Shown piece by piece: positions 1 through 12,621 of a DNA stretch of 64,000 nt (position 1 is its first letter; every line of letters starts with the position of its first letter). The notes below the pieces were generated by a model. The model had not been told where the DNA came from, ran no database searches, and worked only from the letters and a program-made list of their open reading frames with translations. The position numbers and the translations under genes are program-made. Source of the DNA: Whitmania pigra (Eukaryota; Annelida; Clitellata; Hirudinida; Haemopidae); the NCBI GenBank assembly GCA_021613335.1, contig JAJTWR010000458.1, positions 1,633,001-1,697,000 on the forward strand, written 5' to 3'.

Positions 1-607
1 AGTACTTCCAAATTTCAGCTTTAAGGACCTCTTCGAACGCTTAATTAGCTACAAGGACGCATATTCATGTTTTAAAAACAAGCATGCATCCTCAGTGAGT
101 CATCAAAACCAAAAGTACTTAAAATTTCCAACAAACCAAATTAATTGCTTCTGGCGTTCGACCTGACTCTGGTCTGAACAACTCGTTGGAATAATTGGAA
201 AGCAAACGTTTTTCAGTTAGACCACACTGAAAATGAATCACCAAATGTTTTTCATCACTGGTACCTGTTCCAATGCTTTCAAAAAAATATTGAGGTAAAA
301 TGTTCCAGTTCAAGTTACATACAAAGAGAAAAAAAATAATACTTTGTAACAAAATGTACACCATCTAGGAGAAATTGTCCAAAATGTTCAAATAAAAAAA
401 CTTAAGATTAGAAGAGATATTTACAAACATCATTAAGCATCAAAACCAGCCCTTGGCAAAGCTTTTTACAAGTACGTCGGGGTCTCACGAGAGCATAGGC
501 ATTGACCAAAAAGTAAATAATATCCGGCAGTAAACAAATTATTGTTTATAGTCTCAAATCCGTGCACGAGCACGAACGAACGCCGACAGATTTGCCGAGC
601 GCTCCCG
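1..607. other. no coding sequence seen; downstream of Mondo
   Basis: AT-rich sequence beyond the stop codon of the Mondo-family gene. It probably holds the 3' untranslated region of that minus-strand gene. Reading frames here are short and show no family resemblance or splice structure. Confidence 0.4.
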
Positions 608-3600
608 TCATCTGGAGTCGGGCCTCGAAGTACTTCCAAAGAGGTCGATGCCCGCATCTCTCATGGATTCCCTGATGGATTCGACGGGAAGGTTAGAGGC
701 ATTGCTGACGGCAGAGGTTCGAGAGGACACGGTGAGCAAGGCATTGGTTATGGCTGAATAAGAATCGAGGTAAACTTTGTTAGTCGAGTCAAGCAAGTTG
801 TCAATCGTCGATTCTGCAATCTTGCTTAATTTAGAAACTCAAGTGCAAACTTAAAAAATATTTAAATGATTTTTAAATCATTTATTTACTAAATGGTGTT
901 GCCCTCTTAATTAAATCATCAAATCCAAACATTTGAACATTTGAATCAGAAACATGCCATGATTAATGATTTTGAGAGAAATTCAAAAAGTTCATAAAGT
1001 ACAAATCACTTCAATGCATTTACTAGAACTTAATGCAGACTCAGATGACAACCTTAAAAAACTAAAAGATCCAAGTAAAACAGATCAAAGTTAAAACAAA
1101 AAAGACCTACTTCCTCTCAGAACAGAAAGCTTGCAGTCGTCCCTCAACCACAGAAGAGCATGTCGTTTGAAGTCGTTCGAGTTTTCGCTCAGTCCCGTGG
1201 AATTCCAGTATGAGTTAAACATCGGCCTGATGAAAAGACTGAACTGCAAAAGAACAACACCGACGCATTATGAAGAACCGAACAAGCATCGCCAGGGAGT
1301 GCCCTCGCTTAGGGGCGCTATATAAATGGATCGATTAAGAAGCGCCTTCGCATCCTATCCGGATACAAAAGGCACTCAAAAAATCAGCTAAATATCATGA
1401 GATTCTAAGTTTATGTTTAGATGAAATGCTAAAGAAAATGATAATGATGAGATAAAACTTCTGAAAGTTCTGTTGTTTTAAAAAGAACCCAAGTACAGAA
1501 TGTTGTCTAACGATCCAAAACTTCCAGTTTCTCAATGTGCTGATGTGAACATAGTCTTCAAATCTTTGATTCAGAGGAACAGGTGCTCCGGATTTGGAAG
1601 ATGAGGCAGCGCTTGAAGATGGCGTCGACGACATCGAAGGAGCTCCATTTTCTGGAAGTTTCGACTGGCATTCCCTGATTTTAAAATCAAAAAATAATAA
1701 AAGAACATTAATATTAGGCCTGGCACGTTCTAAAGTTCCACTCAACCCCGACTGACGGAGAAAGTTTATGTCTGTTAGAGACAAAAACATACTTAATCTG
1801 TCTACAAAGGGTCTTGATTTCAGTTCTCAAAGCATCAGTTTCTGATTCCAGATCTTTTGTTTTGGACTTTAAAAGCCGACAGCAATTGGCAGCTTTAAAA
1901 TGCATTTCCTTCTTAATATCAGCTTAAGCGTGAAATGAAAAGATTTTCCACTTACTCTTATAAAGGATGGAAGCCTTCGACTTCTTATTCGAGCCACCCT
2001 GATGTACGGACGCGTCGGAAATAATGGCCGGAACGATCTCGTGCAGCTGATCCAAGCAATTCTGGGGATGTAGATGTAAAAGAATGAAGATTAAAATAAG
2101 TCCAGAGAAAGACTGAGTAACATATTATTGAAAGACACTTAATTTATTTCAATACTACTCTTTCCTGCCTCTTGCATTTTTAGTCAAACCCACAATAACT
2201 TCACTTGCATCTGCTTTCCTTAATTGGTTTCAAATAGATTCAAGGAATCCTTAATTTCTCAAAGTCAAGTCCTTTTTTGTCATGCACAAGCAAATAAAAA
2301 ATCTAAATGGCTTGCCCTTTCCAACATTATACCTCTGACGTTCACAACTCTGTCATTCTTCACCTGTATCTTGCTACGTCTTCTTTGCTCTGCATTGATG
2401 TGAGATGGCCTCTTGTGACGGGGAAGTTTCTCTCCAGTCGGACCCATTTCCCCGTCACTGGACTTCTTGGGTGCTTTCTTCGCCAGCGTTTTCTCCGTGG
2501 CGGCTTTCGGAAGACTGGCAGCTTTGAATTCCACCTTGATGCTGGAAGAAGTTGATTCCACGTCCGACCACTTTTTCTTCTTTCCGGTGTCATCCTGGTG
2601 GACTTGAAAGACATCGTCCGAGTCAAAGTTGCTCAACCTCTTCTGATTCTTCACTGTTACAGGAGGCGATGTGCTGCTGGACCTGTTCAAACATGCAACA
2701 TTTCAAAATGTATGGATGAACCAATTGATTAACTCCACGGTTGAATCGTATTTGATGCACTCATTGTCCCCACCATGATGTTTAGCCAACCATGGATGAT
2801 TGTGACAGAAAAATCTGGAAGTTTGACGAGTAACAGACCTAAACAATGCTGTCACAAACAGGAAACAACTCTGAGCTAATTCACATGCGAACAAAGTCAA
2901 AACAAACCTAGACAATTCCAAAACGGAGCCATTCAAAGCCAGGGTCGATGGTGCATTTGAAGGTAAGTTAGAATCTAATGACTGATGCAGAAAATCATCT
3001 ACAAAGGTGTGGGCAAACAGCCGAGGCTCTTGAATCCCTATTTCGTCCTCGTGAAGCGATCCCAGCATGGACTCCAGAGTCTCAAGGTGTGGGATGAAGG
3101 TCATGTCATTGGTGCATCCATTGGGCAAATCAAATTTAAATGGGTCAGCGTTATTTTGAGATTCACTGGGATCTTGTATGAGCAAGTCTGGCTTGTCATG
3201 ATGAAGATAAATGTTGTTTTTGTTGAAATGTTCATGTGTTCCATTCAGTTTCTGCCAAATTGGGTTTAATTGAATAGAATTAAAAAAAATGATATATAAT
3301 TAGATTTAAATATACTAGAAAATGTAATCAATTTTAATCAGATTCTTTATAGAAACATTGAGTGGCATGGATGTTTAACTCTTTGCTTAGAAACTTATAA
3401 AAATGTGTATTTAATTTAGCAATATTCCTAAAATTTGAACATTTAAAATACAATCAGACTCAGTTATATCTAGATCTTGAATCCGACAAATCGCAATCTA
3501 CCCGAGCATTTTTTACTTTGTGATGTCAAATGTTGAAAATTTGTTTGGGCACCAAATTCAGGCCAAAAAATGTAGTTGCCCAGTAAATATTAATTTTAAA

Positions 3601-4555
3601 TAGCAGTTTTATAAAATCAATAGATTTTCAGAATTTTTTTGTAAAAATATAGTAATAGAAGGGATCAAAATCCTAATCATCTAGTCATGAAATGGAAGTT
3701 AATAAAATAAACACACAGCCGAGCTTGACCGTAATGATATCTCGAACTATCCAGCAGCCTTATGAAGAACCTTAATCTGGCAATTTGGAAGCCATCAAAA
3801 TCCTTCATGACAACCATTTAGGGGTGTGAACGATTTTTTGTATTTTGTACTATTTCCTAAGTAATGCTCAGCTAGTCTAAAAATTGCTGGCTTAGTTTAG
3901 GTGTCACCAGTTAATGAACTTAAGCCCAGTTGACAGCTGAAGAAAAATTTGCGTCGACCCAAAATTCATCTTCGCGCTCAAATTTGATAAGAAAGTCGTA
4001 AATAACAACAAAAGTAAATTAAAAAATAATACTCAAATTCCCTAAAAATTAAAACCAGCAACTAAATTGCACGACCTCCCAATCACGGGAAGGTGAAGGA
4101 CAATCTGGTCATCACGTGACGATCACGCATCGAGCACGAATGTTCTGACCAATAGGAGAGCGCGAAAATTATTATAATAAAAGATATTTATAACTCCAGA
4201 GCTGGAGGCTATAAATTCTCAACGAAAAGGTCTAGGGGTTCTTGGCCGGATTCAGCAGTATTTTTGGGCGCGAGTGCTCCTTCGCCACCAAAAAGTTAAT
4301 TACAATTTCGATGCGGCGCCACCAGCAATGCCACATGCGATGACATTTGCGCATTTAAGGGATAGTTCAACCTCATAATTCTAGTCATGTTTAGTCCGAT
4401 GGCTCCTGATTAAATGCTCCTGGAGCAGAACGTCGACGCGCTATCATTTGAAATGTCGAATATGGCCAATCGCTTACCTCCTGCATCAGCTGGTAATCTT
4501 CCAGATGCAGAGAGTCCAAATCTTGGAGGTCAGGGAAGTCAGATTCCTTCATCAT
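608..4555 (-). CDS. Mondo: Mondo-family bHLH-leucine zipper transcription factor (MLXIP/MLXIPL-like), short form
   Basis: Eight exons (minus): 4478-4555, 2908-3251, 2364-2682, 1956-2061, 1793-1922, 1512-1674, 1111-1243, 608-813; 1,479 bp, 492 residues, all phases consistent. Mondo proteins pair with MLX, bind carbohydrate-response E-boxes and couple glucose-6-phosphate to metabolic transcription. The basic region HINAEQRRRSKIQ (residues 235-247) is followed by helix-loop-helix (248-283) and a leucine zipper (to about 325). The C-terminal dimerisation/cytoplasmic-localisation domain is diagnostic: NWKFWI (375-380), then FSLFIRPMF and LLWLRDDCKLSVLR, matching MondoA/ChREBP. The N-terminal glucose-sensing region (Mondo conserved regions) is not present. 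The chosen start MMKESDF lies in exon 1, where the frame is open upstream only to a stop near 4,680. Lack of that region resembles vertebrate ChREBP-beta, but an unseen upstream exon is possible. The 1512 donor (GTTAGA) is weak. An interspersed repeat sits in the intron 1244-1511. Confidence 0.88.
1285..1395 (+). repeat. interspersed repeat, copy 1 (in Mondo intron)
   Basis: Contains CATCGCCAGGGAG, CTATATAAATGGATCGATTA, GCGCCTTCGCATCCT and GGCACTCAAAAAATC, matching the copy at 62,459-62,706 over its right part. It lies between Mondo exons 6 and 7. The 5' part of the family is missing here. Confidence 0.75.
4113..4118. promoter_or_regulatory. CACGTG E-box downstream of Mondo exon 1
   Basis: Palindromic CACGTG in the context ATCACGTGAC, inside the first intron of the Mondo gene. 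CACGTG is the core bound by Mondo/MLX, USF and MITF/TFE factors. One hexamer can occur by chance; interest comes from the other two near the same exon. Confidence 0.35.
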
Positions 4556-4898
4556 ACCTCGTGGAAGACTCAGCAAGAGATTATTCTCTACTGACAAGAG
4601 ATGATGCCCCCTTTGGTCTGACTCCGGGAAACTTTTTCGTATTCTTGTGGCTAAAACAGCTTTGAGATAACGCGATTATTCTCGTTTGTTCCCGATTGAG
4701 CTAGGCTATTATCATCCTCTTCGGCTATCGAACGAATATCAAAGCGATTTCGATTAATAAACAGAGAAATAAGTTAGCAAATCGACTGCTTTAAAGGACT
4801 GGCAAGTCGTTTCCCTCTGCTCATCCCCTCGCTCGTCTTATCTCTCATCGTTCGAGATCGCCCCTCGCTCTCTTGTCCTTCACGATCCTACTTGATAG

Positions 4899-4940
4899 CA
4901 CGTGCTTCCTTCGTGTTTACTATGAGCTTGCTGTCACGTG
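4899..4940. promoter_or_regulatory. two CACGTG E-boxes upstream of Mondo exon 1
   Basis: CACGTG at 4899-4904 and 4935-4940, the second within the perfect palindrome GTCACGTGAC (4933-4942). They lie about 345-385 bp upstream of the chosen Mondo start, in a locally less AT-rich stretch. The spacing of 30 bp between hexamers is not the 5 bp of a classical carbohydrate response element. Self-regulation or TFE/USF control is inference only. Confidence 0.4.
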
Positions 4941-4979
4941 ACGCAGCTCGCAGCTAAGGAAGGTCGGTGAAGCGCTACA

Positions 4980-6100
4980 TAATTTTTTTTTAATTTGCTC
5001 TAATAAAGGGCAAGCGTCAAGTGTCGTTTTCTGTTTTCAATTTTTTGTAATTAGTGGAGTAGGCCAGACGAAATTGTGCTAAACTTTGTCGCTTACATCC
5101 CTAATTTTTCCGAAATATTAAAAGGAAATGTTTATTAACATAGATTACAAAAATAAATAGAAGAGGTGATTTTAATAAAAGCTTCTAGATTTAATGTATT
5201 GCTACCATAACCACGTATGCGATTTGAAGTATGTACAGATTGAGAGCATCATATACGAATCGATAAATGCATATTCCAAGACCACAAAGCAGATGTGACA
5301 ATTCTAATTAATTAGCAGCAATTGAAGTCGTTAAAAAACTGGATTGGTTAGGACTTGAATTTTTGACATACGACTACATGTTAATATTATTTTCATGAAT
5401 ATTATCTTTTTACACGTCTGCACATCCACAATTAATTTTATGATTTAGCAACCACTAATCAAGACCTTGACTTCTGTTTATCACGTATTATATATGAATA
5501 CAGACGAATAGCATCCCATCGCGTTGCATTTTAGGTCCGTTTTGAAATTTTGAAGACTTTGCAATGTCATTTGATCACCAGCTAAGAGAAACTAATTAGT
5601 TATTTGTTCTGCAAGAAGTGTTTGTTCATAAATTGATATCACATCACATGATAACTACCCCATCGAAATTCTTAATGTCCAAAAGAAAATGTTCATCTCT
5701 GAATGTAAAGTTTAACACTCAGCGTGAGAATTTAGTTAAATTAAATTAATTTAGATAATTCGTCTCATTAGATAATTTTAATGTGTTTTCTTAAGGATAG
5801 GAATTACAGAGACATCGTTTGGGGGCCACTGACATTGCTCAAATTAACTGAAAAAACTATGTTAAGTTACATTATTGGCAACAACAATTTATCAACAAAA
5901 AAATCAAATACAAAACAAAAATGAAGTAATAAAAGATTACATATTGTGAGTCGAAACAAAAATAACAGTTTTTGGTTACCGTCTGCTGATACGCGGTTGG
6001 TGAAGTGAATTGTTTGGAATGGTACGATCAGGGAAGTGAACATTCACTTAATTTAGCATTGATTAATCAGAAGAAATAAAATTACTCAAAAATTGAGCAT
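4980..6100. other. intergenic region between divergent Mondo and MEI4
   Basis: About 1.1 kb of AT-rich DNA without a supported reading frame. It must contain the upstream regions of both divergently transcribed genes, but apart from the E-boxes at its Mondo side I see no recognisable core promoter element. Confidence 0.4.
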
Positions 6101-6107
6101 AGTCGAG

Positions 6108-7925
6108 ATGCTTCGTTTTAAAATTGCTATCGCAGTTGCGATTATAAAGGCCTGCCCTGCAGGTCTTACTCCAGAAGCTTTTGCTTCTCAACTCTGTTCC
6201 AAACGTTGCCTACAAATTGCTGAATCTGTAAGAAGAGAAAACCAGCTAAAGAAAGAAAGCATTCACCTCAGACAGAAACTTTTAGACAATAGCCTTAAGA
6301 TGGATGAAATTTTAATTTTGAAAAGACGTGGTATGAAATTTACTGATTCTTGTTTAAATTTTATTGCCGAGGACCTAGTTACCTACCGAATGTAGGATAT
6401 CTTTTTCTACTTTATTGCTAATATTTTGACTAAGTAGGAAATATAATTAGTAATTCCAAGAACTTGAGTCCTCCCGGCTGTCATTAGTTTATAAAACATA
6501 TTTATCAAACTAGGTCGAAAACGAAAGAAGGAAACTGACAAATGTAATGACGTCCAAGTCGATGACATTCACAGTGAAATGTTGGATAAAATTAAAACAG
6601 AATATCTTCACGACACTGAGGAAATTTTCCACTCTAAAAATTTTGATTTTCAAGACAAACCCGTCACCGCCTTCCAATTCCTCAAACATTTTCTTTTTTT
6701 GAAAGAGCAAAGCACCATCGACACAAGGATGACTCCATTTAGTGAAGATGTAAAATTGCTGTCATCAGTCTCTGCAATAGATTCCATCATTGGTTATATT
6801 TTTTGGACTGAGGAGAGTTTAAAGTCAGAAATAAACATGTGAGTCATGCAAAGAATTTTAGGAAAGAGAAAATGTTAAGAAAACATTTTTGCATTACGTA
6901 TTTCTTTATATTTTGATATTATATCTAAAATCTTATTTCAATACAGGCAGTAAAGCACTTAAAGAATATTTTCAGATCACTGGCACTAGCAGTAGATTCT
7001 TTGAAGAAGATTTTTGAGACAGTTGGTAGAATGGTGGACGCATTAACCCTGATTAACTTGCCTCAGCCTAATACAAAACGTCTGGTACAAAATATGCTGG
7101 AAAGAATAACTGATAAAATGAAATTCTTCTTGTGGAATCTTATTCGATGTTCTGACTTTGAACTTGTAAGGAATGTAAAAGCTATAATAGTCTTCCATTA
7201 AGTTTTGATGATAAAAATATAATAACTGCAATTTTTAGAAATATTAAAGAAGCAATAGACATTACACGTTTAATTATTTCTGATCCTATATAGGTGGATG
7301 CATCTTGGAGAGGAATGCTGGATAAATTGCTCTTAATATCAAAATGTGGCTCCACAATGAAGTGTTGCTTAATTCGTGCACTCATGCAAGTTGTTTCAAT
7401 GGTCTCCTGTCATGTGAGAACCACGGTAGGCAGTGGCCCCATGTTACTATATGCCGATGCTTGCCCACAGATCATGGAAAACTCTGCGAAAATATTTTTC
7501 TGCCTCGAAGGGGCATTGGCACTGGTGAATTTATGAACTAGTTGCTACTCTTAGCACATGGGCAACATATTGATTGGTTTATTAGCCACGTCTTTTAGAT
7601 ACATCTTATGTTGTCCTTTCCAAATATTTTTGTTAGGGGTACTTGGATAAATCTTAAATTTACGGAATAATAATATATTGTAATATAATAATGCAATGAA
7701 TGAATAATAAGAATGATGTTTCTGGCAATGAGTTTAGTTAATGTTTTGGTGATTTTACAGCCTCCAACAGAGGATGGTGGTCAGTCAGATCTAATGAGGA
7801 TGCTGAATGCAGAGTCCAAAAAATTACTCAACCACTCACTGATCCACACTGTCGAAAGGTATCCATTGTTCGCACTCAGAGTTTGGGAAGTCGGAGGACT
7901 TTTGAGTGAATTCCAACGGCAGTGA
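6108..7925 (+). CDS. MEI4: MEI4-like meiotic double-strand-break formation protein
   Basis: Five exons (plus): 6108-6330, 6514-6838, 6976-7165, 7294-7524, 7761-7925; 1,134 bp, 377 residues, against 385 in human MEI4. MEI4 binds REC114 on meiotic chromosome axes and is needed for SPO11-dependent breaks. The N-terminus carries the family signature (IAIAVAIIKACPAG, then a helix with LRQKLL), and the C-terminus has ERYPLFALRVWEVGGLL, as in animal Mei4. Most of the protein is predicted helical. The ATG at 6108 is the first methionine in the frame. The exon 1 donor (G|GTATGA at 6331) is chosen for phase with exon 2 and is the least certain junction. The exon 4 end at 7524 (GTGAAT) was preferred over 7425 (GTAGGC) because the extra 33 residues look coding. 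Divergent from the Mondo gene and tail-to-tail with AGBL5 430 bp away. Confidence 0.75.
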
Positions 7926-8354
7926 TTTGTTACTTGCCTAAGCAATGAATTATTTGATAGCCTACAAATACTCGATAATAACATCCTTGTAACAATGCTT
8001 ATGATTGGGATTGATTAGGATGTTACAAATGTATTTGTGGAGATGTTACTTTTAAAAACTGATTTGTCTGAAATGCATTCTAACCAAACTTGAACCTGCT
8101 TTCAAGTGTGGCATTAATTTTTTTCAATTCTTTTGAATTCAGTTTTGGAATTGTGGACCAGGTCACTAAATGTTAAATGCCTATTTTAATGACTATTGAA
8201 TACACCAAGAACTAAAGCATTCCAAATTCTGTTGCTATTTACGATTATTCTATTTTTACAATTTGTGGGAATTACGGAGAATTGAAATCAAGCCAGGTAA
8301 AGCTCTGCTAGTCCAGCTTTTACAATAAAGTTTTGTTACTCATCTAGGTCTCGA

Positions 8355-11300
8355 CTATTTGTTGCCGACATGTCGAGAGGTTTTCAGTTTGCTGGACTGA
8401 GGACTTTTTCCGTAGTTGTCTGCACTTTTGTGATTACCAGGAGAGTGTTTGGATGATCTAGTACTGACTGATCGACTGCCTGAATAAGGTGGTGCTGATG
8501 CAGAATATCTGCAACAAGTTTGCTTAGGATAAGATGGTCTGTCACCCCTGGTTACTATTAATTTACTTACTTTGAAGGGTTTTTGAGTGAGCTGGAGGAT
8601 TTGCCAGATAAGACATTTTGAGGGCTGCTGGGTGTAGATAGTTGTTGCACAGAGGTGGAAGTTTGAGATTTACCAGTGTTGGCCCTCATCATTGGATGGG
8701 TCCTTCTAAGAAATTCTCTGACTCCATTGGAATTAATGAATTCAGACTGGATGATCCTGGACCAAGGATTTGAGTCCGTTATGTCCAGTGCAGCCACTGC
8801 CAATGCTCTGCCAACCTTTTTTTTTTAGAAAAGCAAGCATTTGTTGTTACTCCTTGACTAAAATTAAAAAGGGAAGATAGTACTCGATTGTAATCATGGG
8901 TTACCTCTTCAAAGTGTGCAATGGTGTATTTCTGGGGTATTGCACCCATTGGCAGCGGGGGTGTGGCTCTGCCTTTGTCGCCAACGGCAAATGGAATGTG
9001 ATTGACGATGCGGCCAGTGTTGTAATTGCATTCAAGGGTGTAACTAGAAATAGTTTCCAGAGTAAAACATTAAAAGATCATTTCTAACCCAATAGAAAAA
9101 AACTGAAACTGTCACATTTGAGTTCGCATTGCACAGACACTTCCTCATAGAAAGACTAATATTACTATAATATATTATAGTATAATGTTAATAATATAGT
9201 ATATATTAATTAATATATTATTAAATATAATAATATTATATATTATATAATAATTAATAATATATTAATATATAATTATAATATAATATTATTATAATAT
9301 AATTATTTATATAATATAATTTATTATTTAATATAATATTATTATAATATATTATTTATATAATATAATTTATTATTTAATAGTTGTCTAAGTTGTCTGG
9401 TTATTTCTGATATGAACAGATTGTTACCAATGCAAGATGCCAAGATGCTTGTAAATTGCCACTCTTCCTGAACCCTCCTTAGTGGAGTTCTCTCTTTTGT
9501 CTGGAGCGTACATGTTTCTTTCGGAAAAGTTGCAGTTGCTAAAGTCAAGGTGGCTGCTATTCAGGCTCACCAACTTTGTATATGTGAGACACTCTATCTG
9601 CAGGAAATAAACAATTAGCATGCTACAGTTAAATAATCTACATAACAATATATTGTGGGCACATTTTAGCTTATGAAAAAACCACAAATCAAATGTTTAT
9701 CAAATGTTTTAGTACTAATAAAATTATTTTAGTTTTTGAAAAAAATTGTAATAAGTTTAATTAAAGAAATATTTGTCCTCTAAAACCTCTTTAATCTTCT
9801 AACACTTCAAATTTGAACATTTAAAAGATGAAGTAATTCTTATATAAAAAAAATCACCTTGTTATGAAGTGGATGCTAATAAAATTATCATCATCAGGAT
9901 GAAATGAAGCTCATAACAAAGGTTAAGTGCACCTGTTTATCTGGGTCCTTCAAATAATTTCCATAGAAGAAACATCCTTTTTTAGACGCATGGGCGTGCA
10001 AGTCGATATAAAAAGCCACTCCACTATCCCTGTGTGTAATGTCGAGGAGCCGAGGGTCGCAAAGATGGGGGGTGGTGATTTCAGAGTTGATACTGAATAG
10101 GTTAACAAAATAGCTTATTGGCTTTTTGTCTGTAACTTTGGTGCTCTGGTCATCTGGTGGAGTTTCAGATTCTGTTGCTGAAATGGTGGTGCTCAGAGGA
10201 AGCTTCTTGAAATCATTTTCATGAGATAGTGGCATGTTTTCAACAAAATCCATAAACTTTTGAAGCTGAAAAATTATCATTAAATGTAATTTTTCATAAA
10301 TTTACCTAGTTATGTTGACTAAAAATAAAAATAATGCAGAAGGATGCTCCATAAAATTAAGAGTAATTTCAAAAGCGAAAGGTACAATTACAGGTTCAGT
10401 TTTCTTCTTTTCTACATTGACGAGCTCGTGGCTTTCAGATAAGGTCTGCCACAAGGATGTATGTCTGCAGTGATAATAAACCAAAAGGCTTTTTGCTGCA
10501 TAGATAGAGGGATAGAGTTCATAGGTTGGGTCGAGGTAGACCCGGTTCAAATTGACTCCCATTTTATCTGTCCTGTAGTGACCTCTTGCTACACCATCAG
10601 GATTCAACATGGGAATGAGCTTGAAGACATACCTGTAAAATGAAAAGACTCATGCATTTAATTTATAAATGAAAATAAAAATTCTTTTTGTAATACTGCA
10701 ACTAATTATGAAAGTGTGAATATAGTTTTGTGAAAGCACCAAGTCACTTTGTAAAATAAGAATAAGCAATCAGGTAGAATAAGCAATCAGTGGTCGATGA
10801 ACATCATGGTATGATACCTTTATGCTTTCATATAATTTAAAATATTTTACTAACCTATTTACTAACCTATTTCTAAAGATATCACACTAGATAACATCCT
10901 CAAATATAGAAATTTAAACCAAGTTAACAATAAAAATTAAACAAGAAATAAATTAGGAATGCATAGAAATTTTAAGTAATTGTAAAATAAAATTACTTTC
11001 TTCTCAACTGCTCAGCCCTGGCATCACCTTCTTTTAAAATAAAGTCAAGGAAGCCATTGAAAACATGGCTAGATGGTGTCTCACCTGGATGAACTCGACT
11101 GGTTAAGAAAAACACCTGAAATATTCAATTGCCAGTCCTGCAGTCTATTTATTGATCATCTTTAGTTAAATGGTTTAATTAAATAGTCCTAGAACTAATA
11201 GCAATTTCACAAATCAAATCAATATGTTAATTTAAAACTAAAAAAATTAAGTGCAGAACATTCTTCTCTAGCAATTTATCTTGCCTAGGAATTGAAGTCC

Positions 11301-12621
11301 TAAAATGGCCACACCAAAGCTAAAGCCTTTATTACTGGGCCACTGATGCCGATGTTAAATTTAGTTACATACCATCGAAAGCAAAGTCAAAAAACAATAA
11401 AACAGGTGATTGGCAAAATATGACATCATCACATACAAAAAATTAATTTAAAAGGAACTTATGCTTCAATTGATTATTAATTGTACCTTTTTAGATAAAA
11501 AATCTTTACATCTCGGTTTGGTGGGATCTGGAAATAGTCTTTTGTCAAATCTTGGTTCAATATCCTCAGTGGCTCCAGAGCAATCACTAATAGTGATCAG
11601 ATCAACGTTATAGCCGTCCGGTGAGTAGCACAGTAGCTCTCGATAATAGTAAATAGTCTTGAAGTCAATGCTGAATAATGTGAAATAAAAATTATCCCGA
11701 GAAAATGTCATTTCAAAATGCAAAGAATGAAAAACCTGCTATTTTCGAGATCCAAGCAGTAGTCAAACTTCTTGTCGAGATCGTTCAATTTTTCTTGGCA
11801 TTCTGCGTAGGACCATGGATATGCAAACGCAAAGTAAGTCGTCGAATTGGCCATGTTGAAGGTATGAGTAAATGACAATGTAAATTCTGGATTGTTTTGC
11901 TGTGAAAATGAATTATAATCTTAGCATGATTTAATAAAATCAAAAATCAAGTATGAAATCAAAGTAATTGTGAATGTTAAATAATTATGCACTAAAGTAA
12001 TAAATCTAATTTATAAAAACTGCAATAATTGCAACAGTATTGCAACCTCATAGAAAAGATTCAATTTGAATTAAAAAGTAAATATAAAATGCAACAAAGC
12101 TCTGCTTACTTCGTATGCTATTTTTTCTTTTACTCGTTCCCAAGTTTCTTTACCACTGGGTACAGTTTTGTACACAGGTGCATAACCTTGGCTGAACAAT
12201 CTGCCTTGCTTATTCAAGTTTACTATGTTTATTTTCATGCAGAGATTTACTGGAACTCCAGAGACACCAAAGTAAAACCACGTTCTAAAATTAATCACTT
12301 ATCATTATATATGTGTTTTTAAATTATAAATAACAATATTAAAATATATTGAACCACTGATATGAAATTTACTGAACCTATTTAAGTTCTCAAATGTGGT
12401 TCCTCCAGCATCTGGCTTTGTCCGTAAATTGAACTCAACATCCCAAAATTCTGAAAATTCCAAATAGTACATTTCAATGATTCGTTTGATCGTAGAATGG
12501 TCGGAGACTTCAAAGTACCTTCTTCAGGTTTCAAAATTTTTTGTGGTAATTTTTCAACATTGGCCAAGTTTCCAGAATCAAAATTCGAAAAAAACGTTAT
12601 AGTGTCAAAGGTGAATTCCAT
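8355..12621 (-). CDS. AGBL5: cytosolic carboxypeptidase 5 (AGBL5/CCP5), tubulin deglutamylase
   Basis: Twelve exons (minus): 12519-12621, 12378-12450, 12110-12284, 11736-11899, 11487-11670, 10997-11115, 10392-10632, 9933-10265, 9428-9597, 8905-9043, 8571-8815, 8355-8508; exactly 2,100 bp, 699 residues. CCP5 is an M14 zinc carboxypeptidase that removes the branch-point glutamate of tubulin polyglutamate chains. Visible active site: zinc ligands His242 and Glu245 in [11 protein letters not shown], His443 in DLHAHAS, and catalytic Glu525 in YTLECNYN. The M14D N-terminal domain begins [20 protein letters not shown] and continues with [14 protein letters not shown]. The [14 protein letters not shown] block is typical of CCP5. 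The C-terminus is a short Ser-rich tail, so the protein is shorter than human AGBL5 (886). The exon 7 donor (CCT|GTAATT) is inferred; 10386 would also keep frame. A 230-bp AT palindromic block fills part of the intron 9044-9427. Confidence 0.95.
9155..9380. repeat. AT-only low-complexity, partly palindromic block in an AGBL5 intron
   Basis: Almost pure A and T made of TAATATTAT/ATAATATTA-type words, with many inverted copies able to fold into hairpins. Two nearly identical units (around 9296-9320 and 9348-9380, TTATATAATATAATTTATTA) indicate local duplication. It lies in the intron between the exons at 8905-9043 and 9428-9597. Confidence 0.8.

Noticed and set aside
7425..7425. GTAGGC as the exon 4 donor of MEI4
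   Set aside because: Also in phase, but would drop 33 residues that read as coding; kept as an alternative only.
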